The position numbers and the translations under genes are program-made. The notes beneath the pieces are model-generated. The model saw only the letters and a list, made by a program, of their open reading frames with translations, was not told the DNA's origin and did no database searches. A stretch of 64,000 nt of DNA, taken from the NCBI RefSeq assembly GCF_000764555.1, contig NZ_CP009574.1, positions 868,001-932,000 on the forward strand, in the 5' to 3' direction. How positions within the stretch are numbered: position 1 is the first letter of the stretch; the number at the start of each line of letters is the position of its first letter. This stretch comes from Candidatus Francisella endociliophora. GTDB taxonomy: Bacteria > Pseudomonadota > Gammaproteobacteria > Francisellales > Francisellaceae. This document shows positions 18,150-27,843 of this stretch, piece after piece.

Positions 18150-19441
18150 CTAAATTTTAACTCACGAACTTCTGTCTTACCATAATTTCCAACCATAGCC
18201 TTGACTCTTTTAAGTAGAAATAGCAGAGGTAATGCTGAGATCAAAACTATAATAAAGAAATTTGTATAACCAATCAGCTCCTGCAAAGGACCACTTATCA
18301 TAACAGGGATCATTCTTCCTAAAAGCAAAACGCCAGTAAAGAAAGCATAGTGAGCAGTTTTATGTTGACTATCTTTAACCATAAAATAACCAAACAATAT
18401 ACTAGCTGTAAGCCCGACACTAAAGCTAAATTGTTCAACGAGAATACACGCCAATACAGCAAAATGATTAGAAATATGAAATTCTGCCAAAATAATATAC
18501 AGAATATGAGGCATATTCACCAAGAAGAACATTATATATACAGTTGCAGCAAAACCTTTACGATATATATAGTACCCACCAATCAGACCACCCAAAATAA
18601 TAGCTAAAGGAGAGATAGTACCATAAGCAAGACCTGTAAATGTATTACTAAGACCAAGCCCACCATTAACTGTAGAATCAATCAAAAACAGTGGTAATAT
18701 TGCACCAATCATACTTTCAGAAAACTTAAATAAAAAAATAAAGCTAACCCCTAACCATAAGTTCTTAACTTTCAAAAAGCTAGTATATACATCAATAAAA
18801 TTAATAGCAGCTTGCTTGAAAGTTGTCTTTTTTGTTTTAATTGATCTTGGCAGCATAAATCTATGATAATATCCAACAACTATACAGATCACTCCACAGA
18901 GAACTAAACAAACACTCCAACTAAAAACATAACTTTTTGAACTGCTATAAAGCACACCACATAGCATTAGAATAAATCCAGTAGCAAAAATCTTACCTAA
19001 GTTATAAGTAGCTGATTGTAGACCAACAAAAAATGATTGTTGTTCAGGTGTTAAATTCTGAATATAAAAACCATCTGCAGCAATATCATGACTTGATGAC
19101 AAAAATGCAATCACCCAGCCGATACAAAGACTAAAAACAAAAAAACTGTGACTCTTTAAAGAAAGAGCCATAACGATTAATAAAATACCTATAGCTATTT
19201 CCATAGCATATATCCACCATCTTGTAGTAAAAACAGCATCAATCAAAGATGCCCACAATGGCTTTATAACCCATGGTAAAACCATAGCACCAGTATAAAT
19301 GGTAATATCAGTATTCGAAACACCAAAATTTTTATACATTATAGCGAGTACAAGCATTATCATACTTCCTGGCAATCCTTCCATAAAAAAGATGGAAGGA
19401 ACCCATAACCAGGGACTCTTAAGGTTCAAAACTTTTTTCAT
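18146..19441 (-). CDS. MFS transporter, AmpG-like
   Basis: 431 residues, about twelve membrane helices. The N-terminal segment ([31 protein letters not shown], then [15 protein letters not shown]) and [15 protein letters not shown] follow the AmpG/acetyl-CoA-transporter MFS pattern, in which AmpG imports muropeptides. True AmpG substrate specificity cannot be read from sequence, so the substrate stays open. No operon partner; the gene is convergent with rlmE. Confidence 0.75.
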   Translation of the reverse strand: MKKVLNLKSPWLWVPSIFFMEGLPGSMIMLVLAIMYKNFGVSNTDITIYTGAMVLPWVIKPLWASLIDAVFTTRWWIYAMEIAIGILLIVMALSLKSHSFFVFSLCIGWVIAFLSSSHDIAADGFYIQNLTPEQQSFFVGLQSATYNLGKIFATGFILMLCGVLYSSSKSYVFSWSVCLVLCGVICIVVGYYHRFMLPRSIKTKKTTFKQAAINFIDVYTSFLKVKNLWLGVSFIFLFKFSESMIGAILPLFLIDSTVNGGLGLSNTFTGLAYGTISPLAIILGGLIGGYYIYRKGFAATVYIMFFLVNMPHILYIILAEFHISNHFAVLACILVEQFSFSVGLTASILFGYFMVKDSQHKTAHYAFFTGVLLLGRMIPVMISGPLQELIGYTNFFIIVLISALPLLFLLKRVKAMVGNYGKTEVRELKFS

Positions 19442-19580
19442 ATATCAACTTTTAAAAAAGAATCTGAACTTAAATATAAACTATTTCTAAATAGAATAAA
19501 AAGATTAAAAGTTATTTTGCTTCCTAATTTAAAATAAAACATTAGAATTATTATTAATAATACTCAATAAAGAGCCTGCA

Positions 19581-20057
19581 ATGTCACACTTTGATATGTT
19601 AGTTAAATTATATGAATTAGACACCAACCTAAATTGCATAGACAAACTAAAAGAAGAAAAAGTAATCATTCGTAAACCGATAGCTCCTGAAAAATCTGTA
19701 ATTCTTAACTGGATAAAGGGTAATTTTGCACAAGCATGGGCTAATGAAGCAGAAGTAGCATTTATGAATAGTCCAAAATCCATATTTATTGCAACTAAAG
19801 AGAATAAGTTAATTGGTTTTGCCTGCTATGATGCGACTGTCCTTAATTTTTTTGGTCCTACAGGTGTTTGTGAATCTACTAGAGGATTAGGTGTTGGTAA
19901 AGCTCTTTTAAAAGCTTGCTTAGTAGATATGAAGCTAAAAGGATATGCTTATGCAATCATAGGTGCTGTAGGACCTGCAGAATTTTATGAAAAAGCAGTA
20001 GGTGCTGTGAAAATAGAAAATTCATGGCCTGGCGCTTATAGAGATATGCTTAAATAG
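19581..20057 (+). CDS. GNAT-family N-acetyltransferase
   Basis: 158 residues, a compact single GNAT domain. Motif A is CESTRGLGVGKALLKACLVDMKLKG (about 90-114), followed by the beta strand AYAIIGAVGPAEFYEKAVGAVKI. FIATKENKLIGFACYD is the preceding strand pair. The substrate is unknown. An AGCC-rich leader before the ATG gives no strong Shine-Dalgarno sequence. The gene is flanked by opposite-strand genes, so it is monocistronic. Confidence 0.8.
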   Translation: MSHFDMLVKLYELDTNLNCIDKLKEEKVIIRKPIAPEKSVILNWIKGNFAQAWANEAEVAFMNSPKSIFIATKENKLIGFACYDATVLNFFGPTGVCESTRGLGVGKALLKACLVDMKLKGYAYAIIGAVGPAEFYEKAVGAVKIENSWPGAYRDMLK

Positions 20058-20061
20058 TGCC

Positions 20062-20949
20062 TCATACATTATGTTTCCAAAGTTCAAACATCCTATTTGC
20101 AACTACCTGATTAGCTTTTGATGTTGGATGACAGTAATCCCAACATAAATATGTATCAGGGTCACCAGTAACCTCTATATCATACTGAATATTGCCAAGA
20201 GAATCTGCACCACCATAGCTATCAACGCATACATCTGTAACATTTTTGAAACCATATTTAACAGGGTTGTCGATACAATCATTTAGCAAAGTATAAAAGT
20301 CAAAAAGTTTAATATCAACTTTAGGAAATAACAATTGCTGCTCAGAAATACGATTTCTTAATAGTCCATTTTGTAAACCTATGTTCATTTGCAAATATGA
20401 CTTAAAGAATTTACCTACCCAATTAGAAAGATAATCTTTATAAGCTGGAGCCCTTGTTACATCTGGGATATTCCACACTATTATATTTTTAGCGCCCATT
20501 TTTATAGCTTTTCTAACTATCTTATTAAGATCACGAGCTACCCTAAACTTTGCCATTAGATTTATATATGGTATCTCATTATAAACCATAAACATAAAGT
20601 TATTAGCACCACCATTTATAACTACAAGATCATCATCAGCGAATCTACCTTCTTCATTTTCAAATCTAACCAATTGATCTGATACTGAATATGAATGATG
20701 CTTCAACAACGATGATGGATTTGGTCCATGAGTGAAAGCTCCACCTATAGCATAGTTTTTGTGTTTAACTTGTTCTTGTTTCTGCTCTTTAGCTAACATT
20801 TCAGACAAGTATTCAGTAGAGACTAAACCATTAGAAAATCTGCCACCTAAATAAGGCTCTCCAGGTATATCTAGTGTTTGGATAAGATTTCCTCCATCTA
20901 GAAGGCTATCTCCAAATACTACAAGTCTATTAACATGTTTCATTTTCAA
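20062..20949 (-). CDS. GDSL-family lipase/esterase-like hydrolase
   Basis: 295 residues. The serine block is RLVVFGDSLLDGGN (about 8-21), block III is VVINGGANNFMF, and block V is WDYCHPTSKANQVVA with the Asp-His pair. These are the SGNH/GDSL catalytic residues of thermolabile-hemolysin-like esterases. No signal peptide is evident, so it may be cytoplasmic or exported by a non-Sec route; most relatives are secreted. The start overlaps the stop of the glutamine amidotransferase gene by 4 bp, so the two are translationally coupled. Confidence 0.85.
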   Translation of the reverse strand: MKMKHVNRLVVFGDSLLDGGNLIQTLDIPGEPYLGGRFSNGLVSTEYLSEMLAKEQKQEQVKHKNYAIGGAFTHGPNPSSLLKHHSYSVSDQLVRFENEEGRFADDDLVVINGGANNFMFMVYNEIPYINLMAKFRVARDLNKIVRKAIKMGAKNIIVWNIPDVTRAPAYKDYLSNWVGKFFKSYLQMNIGLQNGLLRNRISEQQLLFPKVDIKLFDFYTLLNDCIDNPVKYGFKNVTDVCVDSYGGADSLGNIQYDIEVTGDPDTYLCWDYCHPTSKANQVVANRMFELWKHNV

Positions 20950-21653
20950 TCCTTATATTCAAAGAAATTAGCCATCCAATGAGCTATTATTAGACTATTA
21001 TCTCTAATTCGCAAACTTTCTAAAGCATGCTGAAACTCATTTTTCATATCATTTTGATACTCTTTTATAAGAGCATGATTATGCACTTTTAACATTTCAG
21101 GATGAGCTTGTATTCCTAACACATGATTATTTATACAAAACATTTGTACTTTGCAGTAATCGCTAGTACTTATAAGCTCTGCCCCTTTTGGTAAATCAAC
21201 TACCATATCTTGGTGATAAAACAAGAGACTCAAATAATGATGAAATGGAGTCATCCATGGTGCTTGATGAAGTACTTCAACATTCCTCACCCCAACAGCA
21301 AAACCATCTGGTCCTCGAGCTACCTTACCCCCTAAAGCTTGAGCTAAAATTTGATGCCCAAAACAAATACCAATGATCTTTTTATTTTTATTATGTAATT
21401 TAACTATCTCTTCTTTTAATTTAACAATCCAAGCTAAATTGTCAAAAGCTGTGGCTTTACTACCTGTAATAATAAAACCATCATATACATCATAATCATC
21501 TGGATACTCTTGCTCAGTAACATCAAAAATATCAAGATCAACGACTACAGATAATTTAAAGAAAAGGTTAGCAAACATATCTGGGTAGTTCCCACCAGCA
21601 ACTCCTCTACGGTGCTCTGGAATGTGGTCTGTTTGTAAAATAGCTATTTTCAT
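20946..21653 (-). CDS. Class I glutamine amidotransferase-like protein
   Basis: 235 residues. The nucleophile elbow IIGICFGHQILAQALGG contains the Cys (about residue 97), and GIQAHPEM supplies the His of the catalytic triad; Glu follows in the C-terminal part as expected. It resembles stand-alone GMP-synthase-like GATase domains that act on small substrates such as gamma-glutamyl compounds. No partner synthetase is adjacent. It overlaps the GDSL gene downstream and follows parB by 14 bp. Confidence 0.82.
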   Translation of the reverse strand: MKIAILQTDHIPEHRRGVAGGNYPDMFANLFFKLSVVVDLDIFDVTEQEYPDDYDVYDGFIITGSKATAFDNLAWIVKLKEEIVKLHNKNKKIIGICFGHQILAQALGGKVARGPDGFAVGVRNVEVLHQAPWMTPFHHYLSLLFYHQDMVVDLPKGAELISTSDYCKVQMFCINNHVLGIQAHPEMLKVHNHALIKEYQNDMKNEFQHALESLRIRDNSLIIAHWMANFFEYKD

Positions 21654-21667
21654 TTATATACTTTTTA

Positions 21668-22582
21668 TTATTTTATTAATGCATCAAATAATATCTTCTT
21701 AAACTGATCTGAAATCTCAAAAGTATATGTATAAGCTTTTGAACCAGAACGAGCTCCTTTTATCTTCAATAAATTTCCATCTTTAGCTATATCTTTGATA
21801 CTTATCACATCCATTTTTTCGCTATCCAGAATCTCAGACTTACGCTTCCAATTATCTCTATACCTGGTAATAGCACTACGATATGAGCCAGAAATTTTAT
21901 TATCCAATGCTTTTTGAACAAATTCTTGAGCCCCCTGAGGAATCTCTTCAGCAAATTTTTTTAACTCATAAAGCGTACGTACATCTTCAATTATACCTTT
22001 ATCAGATAATTCACGAATCTGCTCATCAGCATCTGCTATTTTCAAACGCATTGAAATCCAACTATTATCTCTACCCAGAACTTTTGCTATATCAGATTTT
22101 TTGACATTTTTGTTTTCTATCAAATCCCTTAATGCATCAGCCTCTTCAAATGGAGAAACATTTTCTCTTTGATCATTCTCTAGAAGTTGTAAAAGCACAA
22201 TATTTGCATCAGATTCTTCTTGGCGAACAATACAAGGTATAGTCGTTAATCCAGCTTCTTTACTTGCTAAATACCTTCTCTCACCAGCTATTATATAGTG
22301 AGTACCATCATTTTTTTTAGCTGTAACAATAATTGGTTGAATTACACCATTTTCCTTTACGCTTTGTGCTAGCGCATCAATATTTCTAAAAGTTTTTCTT
22401 GGTTGGTTTTTATCTGGCTGAACTATACTCAAAGGTAATTCAAAAAGCTGGCCTGTTTTACTAGCTTGCTCATTTAACTCCTGTAATTGCATGGCTCTAA
22501 GAATATCTTTTTTCTCTTGGCCTACGGTATCATTAATTTTAGGGTTAACCTTTCTATTCATCAAAGATACTTTTTTAGCCAT
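21668..22582 (-). CDS. parB: ParB-family chromosome/plasmid partition protein
   Basis: 304 residues. The N-terminal nuclease-like CTPase domain has LPLSIVQPDKNQPRK (about 49-63) and IIAGERRYLASKEAGL; the usual GERRxRA here is GERRYLA. A helix-turn-helix follows (VKKSDIAKVLGRDNSWISMRLKIA, about 165-188). It binds parS sites and loads with CTP to form a partition complex. It starts at the parA stop (1-bp overlap). I could not find a TGTTTCACGTGAAACA-type parS in the window, so its site may differ or lie elsewhere. Confidence 0.88.
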   Translation of the reverse strand: MAKKVSLMNRKVNPKINDTVGQEKKDILRAMQLQELNEQASKTGQLFELPLSIVQPDKNQPRKTFRNIDALAQSVKENGVIQPIIVTAKKNDGTHYIIAGERRYLASKEAGLTTIPCIVRQEESDANIVLLQLLENDQRENVSPFEEADALRDLIENKNVKKSDIAKVLGRDNSWISMRLKIADADEQIRELSDKGIIEDVRTLYELKKFAEEIPQGAQEFVQKALDNKISGSYRSAITRYRDNWKRKSEILDSEKMDVISIKDIAKDGNLLKIKGARSGSKAYTYTFEISDQFKKILFDALIK

Positions 22583-23217
22583 TACCTATCTCCAAAAAAT
22601 TCTTTTATTTGTCTAGCTAATTTTTGTACTTGAAGATGCACTTTACTTTTTTTTGCGTACTCTCCAATATATAGACCTTCTGCCTCTGCCTCAATGAACT
22701 TAACACTTTGTGAAACAAAAGCTCTAAAGTAGTTCCCATCCTCTTCAAAGAATTCAAGTAGGCTTTTTGACATATTAGATTGCATTTGCACCCTATTTGC
22801 AAAAAATTTATAAGGCTTATCTGCTGTTAAAGCTAAATCTTTGGCTTCAATAAGTCCTGATAAATCCATGCCACTTGGTGAACATGGTATCACTACTAGA
22901 TCAGACAGTAGCGCTGATTTTAAGGCTGCCGTTTGAAAGTTAGGAGGCGTGTCTATAACTATATAATCATGGCTACTTTTAAGCTCTGTGACCTTTTCTC
23001 TGACAACTTTTTCATCTAAATTATAAACAAAATCATTTGAGTCATTATTTTTTGTCATCCACATATATGCATCAGGTTTATCCTTATCCATATCTACTAT
23101 AGCAACTTTAAATCCAAGCTCCTTTAATCCACATGCTATATTAATAGCTGTAGTTGTTTTACCAGAACCACCTTTTTGTTGTAGTAAAGAAATTACTTTT
23201 GCATTTTTTTGACTCAT
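22582..23217 (-). CDS. parA: ParA-family partition ATPase, small type
   Basis: 211 residues. Deviant Walker A motif LQQKGGSGKTTTAIN (about 12-26), Walker A' VDMDKDKPD, and Walker B YIVIDTPPN. It drives ParB-parS segregation over the nucleoid. The length is that of type Ib ParA proteins, typical of plasmids, rather than the about 255 residues of Soj-type chromosomal ParA. It has no N-terminal DNA-binding domain, so it should not autoregulate directly. Divergent from topA across 200 bp. Confidence 0.88.
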   Translation of the reverse strand: MSQKNAKVISLLQQKGGSGKTTTAINIACGLKELGFKVAIVDMDKDKPDAYMWMTKNNDSNDFVYNLDEKVVREKVTELKSSHDYIVIDTPPNFQTAALKSALLSDLVVIPCSPSGMDLSGLIEAKDLALTADKPYKFFANRVQMQSNMSKSLLEFFEEDGNYFRAFVSQSVKFIEAEAEGLYIGEYAKKSKVHLQVQKLARQIKEFFGDR

Positions 23218-23321
23218 TTTTTTAAACCTTTGAAATCTATAACTTATTTTATTATATAAAATACATACGAGATTATAGTCTATATTCTTTCTCTATAAAA
23301 CCAACTTTTATATATTAACTA

Positions 23322-23350
23322 TTGATAAGCGAGCTATTTTCTTATATTTT
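23322..23350 (+). promoter_or_regulatory. Candidate promoter of topA
   Basis: TTGATA (23322-23327), 17-bp spacer, TATTTT (23345-23350), about 68 bp before the topA ATG. The TTG of this -35 box could be misread as an upstream in-frame start. Confidence 0.4.
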
Positions 23351-23417
23351 ATTAACTCAACTCGATGAGTGTTTCAAAAATGCTCTTTTTATAATAAATA
23401 TATTTCTAAGGTTAAAA

Positions 23418-25712
23418 ATGGCAAAAAATTTAGTAATCGTAGAGTCTCCTGCAAAAACAAAAACTATAAAAAAGTATCTTGGTAATGATTTCGAGATACT
23501 TGCTTCGTTTGGTCATGTACGCGAGATCCCTTCAAAAGATACATCTATTGATGTAGAAGACAATTTCAAGATCAAATTCATAACTAGTGATAGAAGCAAA
23601 AAGCATATTGACGCAATCAAAAAAGCAGCAAAGAATGCAGAAAATATATACCTTGCTACCGATCCAGATAGAGAAGGAGAGGCTATTTCATGGCATGTAC
23701 AAGAAGTACTTAAAAATGCTCGCCTACTAAAAGATAAGAATGTTTATCGTGTTACTTTTAATGAGATTACAAAATCTGCCGTAACAACTGCTATAGCAAA
23801 TCCAAAGCAACTTTCAATGGATTTAGTAAATGCTCAAAAAGCTCGTCAAGCTTTAGACTTTTTAGTTGGTTTCAATTTATCTCCTTTGTTATGGCGTAAA
23901 ATCACAAGTGGTTTATCAGCTGGTAGAGTACAAAGCCCGGCCTTAAGAATGATTGTTGAGCGTGAGATAGAGCGTGAAAACTTTGTAAAAAAAGATTACT
24001 GGAGTTTGACCGCAGAAGCTCTTAAAAAGAAAAAAGTATTTGCAAGCTTACTAGAGTTCGATAATACAAAAGTTGAGCAATTCACTTTTACAAAAGAAAA
24101 AGATGCTGAAGATGCAAAAGCTACAATTCTAAAAGATGCCAATGGATTCCTAATTGTTGATGGAATAACTGAGAAAACATCTCGAAGAAACCCATACCCT
24201 CCTTTTATAACTTCTACACTTCAACAAGAAGCATCTAAAAAACTAGGTTTCACAGCGCGTAGAACAATGTCTACAGCCCAGAAGCTTTATGAAGGTATGG
24301 ATTTAGGTAATGGTGAATCTGTTGGTCTTATCTCATATATGAGAACAGACTCCACTAATCTTTCTAACGATGCTCTTAATGATATTAGAAGCTTTATTGA
24401 GTCAAAATATGACAAAGATATGTTGCCAGCTAAACCTAGAGTTTTTGGTAAAAAATCACAAAATGCTCAAGAGGCTCATGAAGCAATTCGTGTAACAGCA
24501 GCTGCGAGAACTCCTGAGGCTATCAAACAGCATTTAACAGCTGATGAGTTTAAATTATATAGTCTAATATATAATAGAACTATTGCATGTCAGATGAAAC
24601 ATGCAACCTTAAATAGTACATCTGTAGACTTAATAACTGAAAATACTAAACACAAATTTAGAGTAACAGGGACTGTTATCGTAGATGCTGGGTTCTTAAA
24701 AATCTACAATGTCGAAAAAGACGAAGATGAAAAAGATTCAGATGATGAACAAACTTTGCCTAAATTTGAAAAAGGTGAAAAAGTAAAATTAAATGATGTA
24801 ATTACGAAAGCTCACTCAACTGAGCCACCTCCACGTTTCACAGAAGCATCACTAGTTAAAGCTCTTGAAAAATATGGTATAGGTAGACCTTCTACTTATG
24901 CGACAATTATTTCTACGCTACAACAAAGAGAATATGTTGATGTCGAGAAGCGCCGTTTCATTCCAACAGATAAAGGTCGTGTGGTAAACAAATTCTTAAC
25001 AGAATACTTTAAAAAATATGTTGAGTATTCGTATACTGCTGGTTTGGAGAAAGAGCTTGATGAAATTGCTCATGACAAAAATGATTACTTAACAGTTCTA
25101 AATAACTTCTGGAAACCATTTATTGAAAGAATCAATAAAATTGCTGAAGATGTTTCACGTAAAGATGTAGTTACAGAAGAGCTTGATGAAGATTGCCCAG
25201 AGTGTGGTAGCAAACTCTCTTCTCGTCTTGGCAAAAATGGTAGATTTATTGGTTGTACAAACTACCCTACTTGTAAATATACTAGACGTATAGATGCTGA
25301 TGGTAAAGAGGTAGAAAAAGAAGAACCTACTATTGTTGAAGATAGAAAGTGTCCAAAATGTGAATCCGATCTACATATTAAACAAGGACGTTATGGTAAG
25401 TTTATAGGGTGCTCTAACTATCCAAAATGTAAGCACATGGAACCATTAGAAAAGCCAAAAGATACTGGAGTAACTTGCCCTAAATGCAACTCAAACCCTA
25501 TCGTTGAGAAAAAATCACGTAAAGGTAAAGTCTTTTATGCTTGCTCTGGTTTTCCTAAGTGTAAAAATGCTTACTGGTATCCACCAATAAAAGAACCTTG
25601 TCCAAAATGTAACTCACCAATACTACTTCACAAAACCACTAAAAAAGATGGTGAGCAAAAGGCATGTCCAAATACTGAATGTGATTATGCTGTACCATGG
25701 GAGGAGAAATAG
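23418..25712 (+). CDS. topA: DNA topoisomerase I
   Basis: 764 residues; relaxes negative supercoils. The start is the ATG at 23418 (CTAAGGTT upstream) giving MAKNLVIVESPAKTKTIKKYLG, the canonical TOPRIM start; a longer frame to 23322 would add 32 hydrophobic residues unlike the family. The active-site Tyr is in ISYMRTDSTNLS. Four C-terminal cysteine zinc ribbons are present (CPECGSKL, CPKCESDL, CPKCNSNP, CPKCNSPI, each with a second Cys pair), in the region from about residue 590 to the end. Confidence 0.96.
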   Translation: MAKNLVIVESPAKTKTIKKYLGNDFEILASFGHVREIPSKDTSIDVEDNFKIKFITSDRSKKHIDAIKKAAKNAENIYLATDPDREGEAISWHVQEVLKNARLLKDKNVYRVTFNEITKSAVTTAIANPKQLSMDLVNAQKARQALDFLVGFNLSPLLWRKITSGLSAGRVQSPALRMIVEREIERENFVKKDYWSLTAEALKKKKVFASLLEFDNTKVEQFTFTKEKDAEDAKATILKDANGFLIVDGITEKTSRRNPYPPFITSTLQQEASKKLGFTARRTMSTAQKLYEGMDLGNGESVGLISYMRTDSTNLSNDALNDIRSFIESKYDKDMLPAKPRVFGKKSQNAQEAHEAIRVTAAARTPEAIKQHLTADEFKLYSLIYNRTIACQMKHATLNSTSVDLITENTKHKFRVTGTVIVDAGFLKIYNVEKDEDEKDSDDEQTLPKFEKGEKVKLNDVITKAHSTEPPPRFTEASLVKALEKYGIGRPSTYATIISTLQQREYVDVEKRRFIPTDKGRVVNKFLTEYFKKYVEYSYTAGLEKELDEIAHDKNDYLTVLNNFWKPFIERINKIAEDVSRKDVVTEELDEDCPECGSKLSSRLGKNGRFIGCTNYPTCKYTRRIDADGKEVEKEEPTIVEDRKCPKCESDLHIKQGRYGKFIGCSNYPKCKHMEPLEKPKDTGVTCPKCNSNPIVEKKSRKGKVFYACSGFPKCKNAYWYPPIKEPCPKCNSPILLHKTTKKDGEQKACPNTECDYAVPWEEK

Positions 25713-25854
25713 CTTTCTAATTTTTCATAAACGATAAGAAACTTCTATTATTTAGCGTTTGATCAATTTTCACCTTATATAAGATCAAAATCTCTTCTAA
25801 TCAAATTATTAAAATCAATAATAAAAAATATATTTTAAATCTTTAATCTTTTGA

Positions 25855-27288
25855 TTAAAACCACCAAGGAGGAAAAATAATAGGCAGAATTATGATACAA
25901 AATAAACTAGCTAGTATTATTAAACTTAAGATTGAATAGCTAACAACAGAAACTTTCGGCTCTTGCATAGGTTTTTTGACAAATATGGATAAGCAAAATC
26001 CAAAAGCAAAAATACAGCCAAACAAACCTAGTGATGTTTTAAACATAGCATTTAACATACCATCTATCATGCCAGCGGTTAACATCATTATAAATATACA
26101 ATGATAAGGATTAGCACATATTTCTATTCTTCTCTTGAATAAATTTCTAACTGTAGTAACAATAATTACCAAGGCTGCTATAAACGCAGGTATTCCCCAT
26201 TGAGACCATATTTCAAGTAATAGGTTATGGGGATATCCATCAGGACGCTTTGTAACTGCCAAATAATTCCATTGACCGATACCTGTTAATGGATGATTAA
26301 TTCCTACCCAAAACGCCTCTTTCCAAATTAAGGATCTACCGCTATCCCCCGATCTTAAAATATCATCTGTTGATGCTACTCCTGAATTCACAGATGCCAT
26401 TATGAAATCAGTATAAAACATACTAAACAAATAACCACAAATTAGCGTCGATAGAAGTACTACAAATACTAGATTAAAATATCTACGAGCAAAAACAAAA
26501 AGTAAAGGTAAAATAATTAAATACTCTGCAAATACTGTCCTAAAAGCATGGTTAACTAGAACAAACCAGACCATAGTTAATGCAATAAAAGATCCAACCT
26601 TATAAATAGGCCGTAAATTAACAAACCACGGCAATAATAATAATGGGATGAACCAACTAAAATAATTATCTAAAAAACGAGGATTTAAGCAGTTATACAT
26701 ATATAGCAGAACTTTTTGAATATTACCTGCGATTACAGAACCATAGATAGAATAATTAGCTAATGAAAGCTGTAGAAATAAAGAACCACCAAAGAATATT
26801 AAAGACAGCAAAATAACTATATAAAAAAATCTAATACTTTTTTGATTTTCTCTAATATAGCTTGCTATAAATAATACACAAAATAACTGTAAAAAAGTTA
26901 CACTAACTCCCTTAAATGCTATCGAGGGAGATATCGCAAATGCCGAAGAAACAATTCCAAAAATAAAAAAAGCTACAATGGCAGCTTGAACTAATTTACT
27001 AAAGCTCTTATACAAATCTATAATATTAGCTACAAGTCTTTTATCAGATAATATAGCGACACTTGCGATACATAGAGTATAATAAAATATATAATACCTA
27101 TCTTTAAACAAGTATATATTTGCTGACATAGTATCATTTAAATATTTAGCCTGCCCACCTGAAGAAACATCTACTAAGTTTAAAGACGTATAATGCATAA
27201 ATGGCATTAAGAATACAAAAAATATAGATAATGCTAAAAAATAAAAAATGCAATCAGCATATGTAATATTTTTAATTATGTGTTTCAT
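25855..27288 (-). CDS. pglA: O-antigen-ligase-like oligosaccharyltransferase, PglA/PglL type
   Basis: 477 residues, about 11-12 membrane helices. The Wzy_C-type periplasmic loop lies between residues about 290 and 350 (SGDSGRSLIWKEAFW, GIGQWNYLAV, YPHNLLLEIWSQWGIPAF), with the conserved His of PHNLLLE. This architecture is shared by Wzy polymerases, WaaL ligases and PglL enzymes. Francisella PglA transfers oligosaccharide to pilin and to exported proteins such as DsbA, and as I recall its gene lies next to lpnB, as here. Function is inferred from fold and neighbourhood; the WaaL alternative is not excluded by sequence. Confidence 0.75.
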   Translation of the reverse strand: MKHIIKNITYADCIFYFLALSIFFVFLMPFMHYTSLNLVDVSSGGQAKYLNDTMSANIYLFKDRYYIFYYTLCIASVAILSDKRLVANIIDLYKSFSKLVQAAIVAFFIFGIVSSAFAISPSIAFKGVSVTFLQLFCVLFIASYIRENQKSIRFFYIVILLSLIFFGGSLFLQLSLANYSIYGSVIAGNIQKVLLYMYNCLNPRFLDNYFSWFIPLLLLPWFVNLRPIYKVGSFIALTMVWFVLVNHAFRTVFAEYLIILPLLFVFARRYFNLVFVVLLSTLICGYLFSMFYTDFIMASVNSGVASTDDILRSGDSGRSLIWKEAFWVGINHPLTGIGQWNYLAVTKRPDGYPHNLLLEIWSQWGIPAFIAALVIIVTTVRNLFKRRIEICANPYHCIFIMMLTAGMIDGMLNAMFKTSLGLFGCIFAFGFCLSIFVKKPMQEPKVSVVSYSILSLIILASLFCIIILPIIFPPWWF

Positions 27289-27371
27289 TTGCTCAAATTA
27301 TCATAAGTTTTTTGATAGTTTAGCAAAAATATAAACTTTATTCTCTAAGAAACAAATTTTTAAGAAAACTT

Positions 27372-27842
27372 TTATTTAATTGTTACAGAACCATTTGCTA
27401 ATTCTGAATTGTCAGACTTATCAACTATGACAGCTGTCCATTTTCCTTTACAAACCTTATCATCATTAAGAACACTTTGTGTATCAACAGTATAGTCTTG
27501 TGTCTCTTTGAATTTAGTTATAGGGAAAGATGTACTATAACAATTAGTTTGCTTAGGAGCCTTCCATGTCAAATAAATAGTACCTTGAGGAGCACCATTC
27601 CAGTTCGTTATCAACTTAGCATCTATTTCATGAGTATCTGCTTTATACTTCAGATTAACTGATGCTGTTGGCTTATCTTTAGAAACAACTTCACCATCTT
27701 GATCAGGATTATCCAGATTATCATCTGGATTTATTTTTATAGAATCATCAGAACCATATAACTTATCAATAAAAGAATTGTAAGTGCTACAACTACCCAA
27801 TCCAGCTGCCAATACTGTTAACAAAAATATTTTTTTCATCAT
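27372..27842 (-). CDS. lpnB: Tul4-family lipoprotein LpnB
   Basis: 156 residues. Signal peptide and lipobox MMKKIFLLTVLAAGLGSC; the mature part starts CSTYNS. The C-terminal domain (about 62-156) is the Tul4 domain: GAPQGTIYLTWKAPKQTNCYSTSFPITKF, GKWTAVIVDKS and a final SVTIK. It is paralogous to lpnA at the other end of the cluster. It begins 1 bp after the stop of the coiled-coil lipoprotein gene, with two consecutive ATGs (27842 and 27839); which is used is uncertain. The Tul4 domain is a surface antigen and TLR2 ligand in F. tularensis. Confidence 0.88.
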   Translation of the reverse strand: MMKKIFLLTVLAAGLGSCSTYNSFIDKLYGSDDSIKINPDDNLDNPDQDGEVVSKDKPTASVNLKYKADTHEIDAKLITNWNGAPQGTIYLTWKAPKQTNCYSTSFPITKFKETQDYTVDTQSVLNDDKVCKGKWTAVIVDKSDNSELANGSVTIK

Positions 27843-27843
27843 C

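Noticed and set aside
23218-23417. parS site near parA
   Set aside because: No TGTTTCACGTGAAACA-like sequence here or in the par genes.
23322-23417. N-terminal extension of TopA to a TTG
   Set aside because: The added 32 residues are hydrophobic and unlike TopA; the TTG coincides with a promoter -35 and the ATG at 23,418 has a ribosome site.
25713-25854. Terminator hairpin between topA and pglA
   Set aside because: Only an interrupted AT-rich stem (AAACG and CGTTT) with a large loop; too weak to call.
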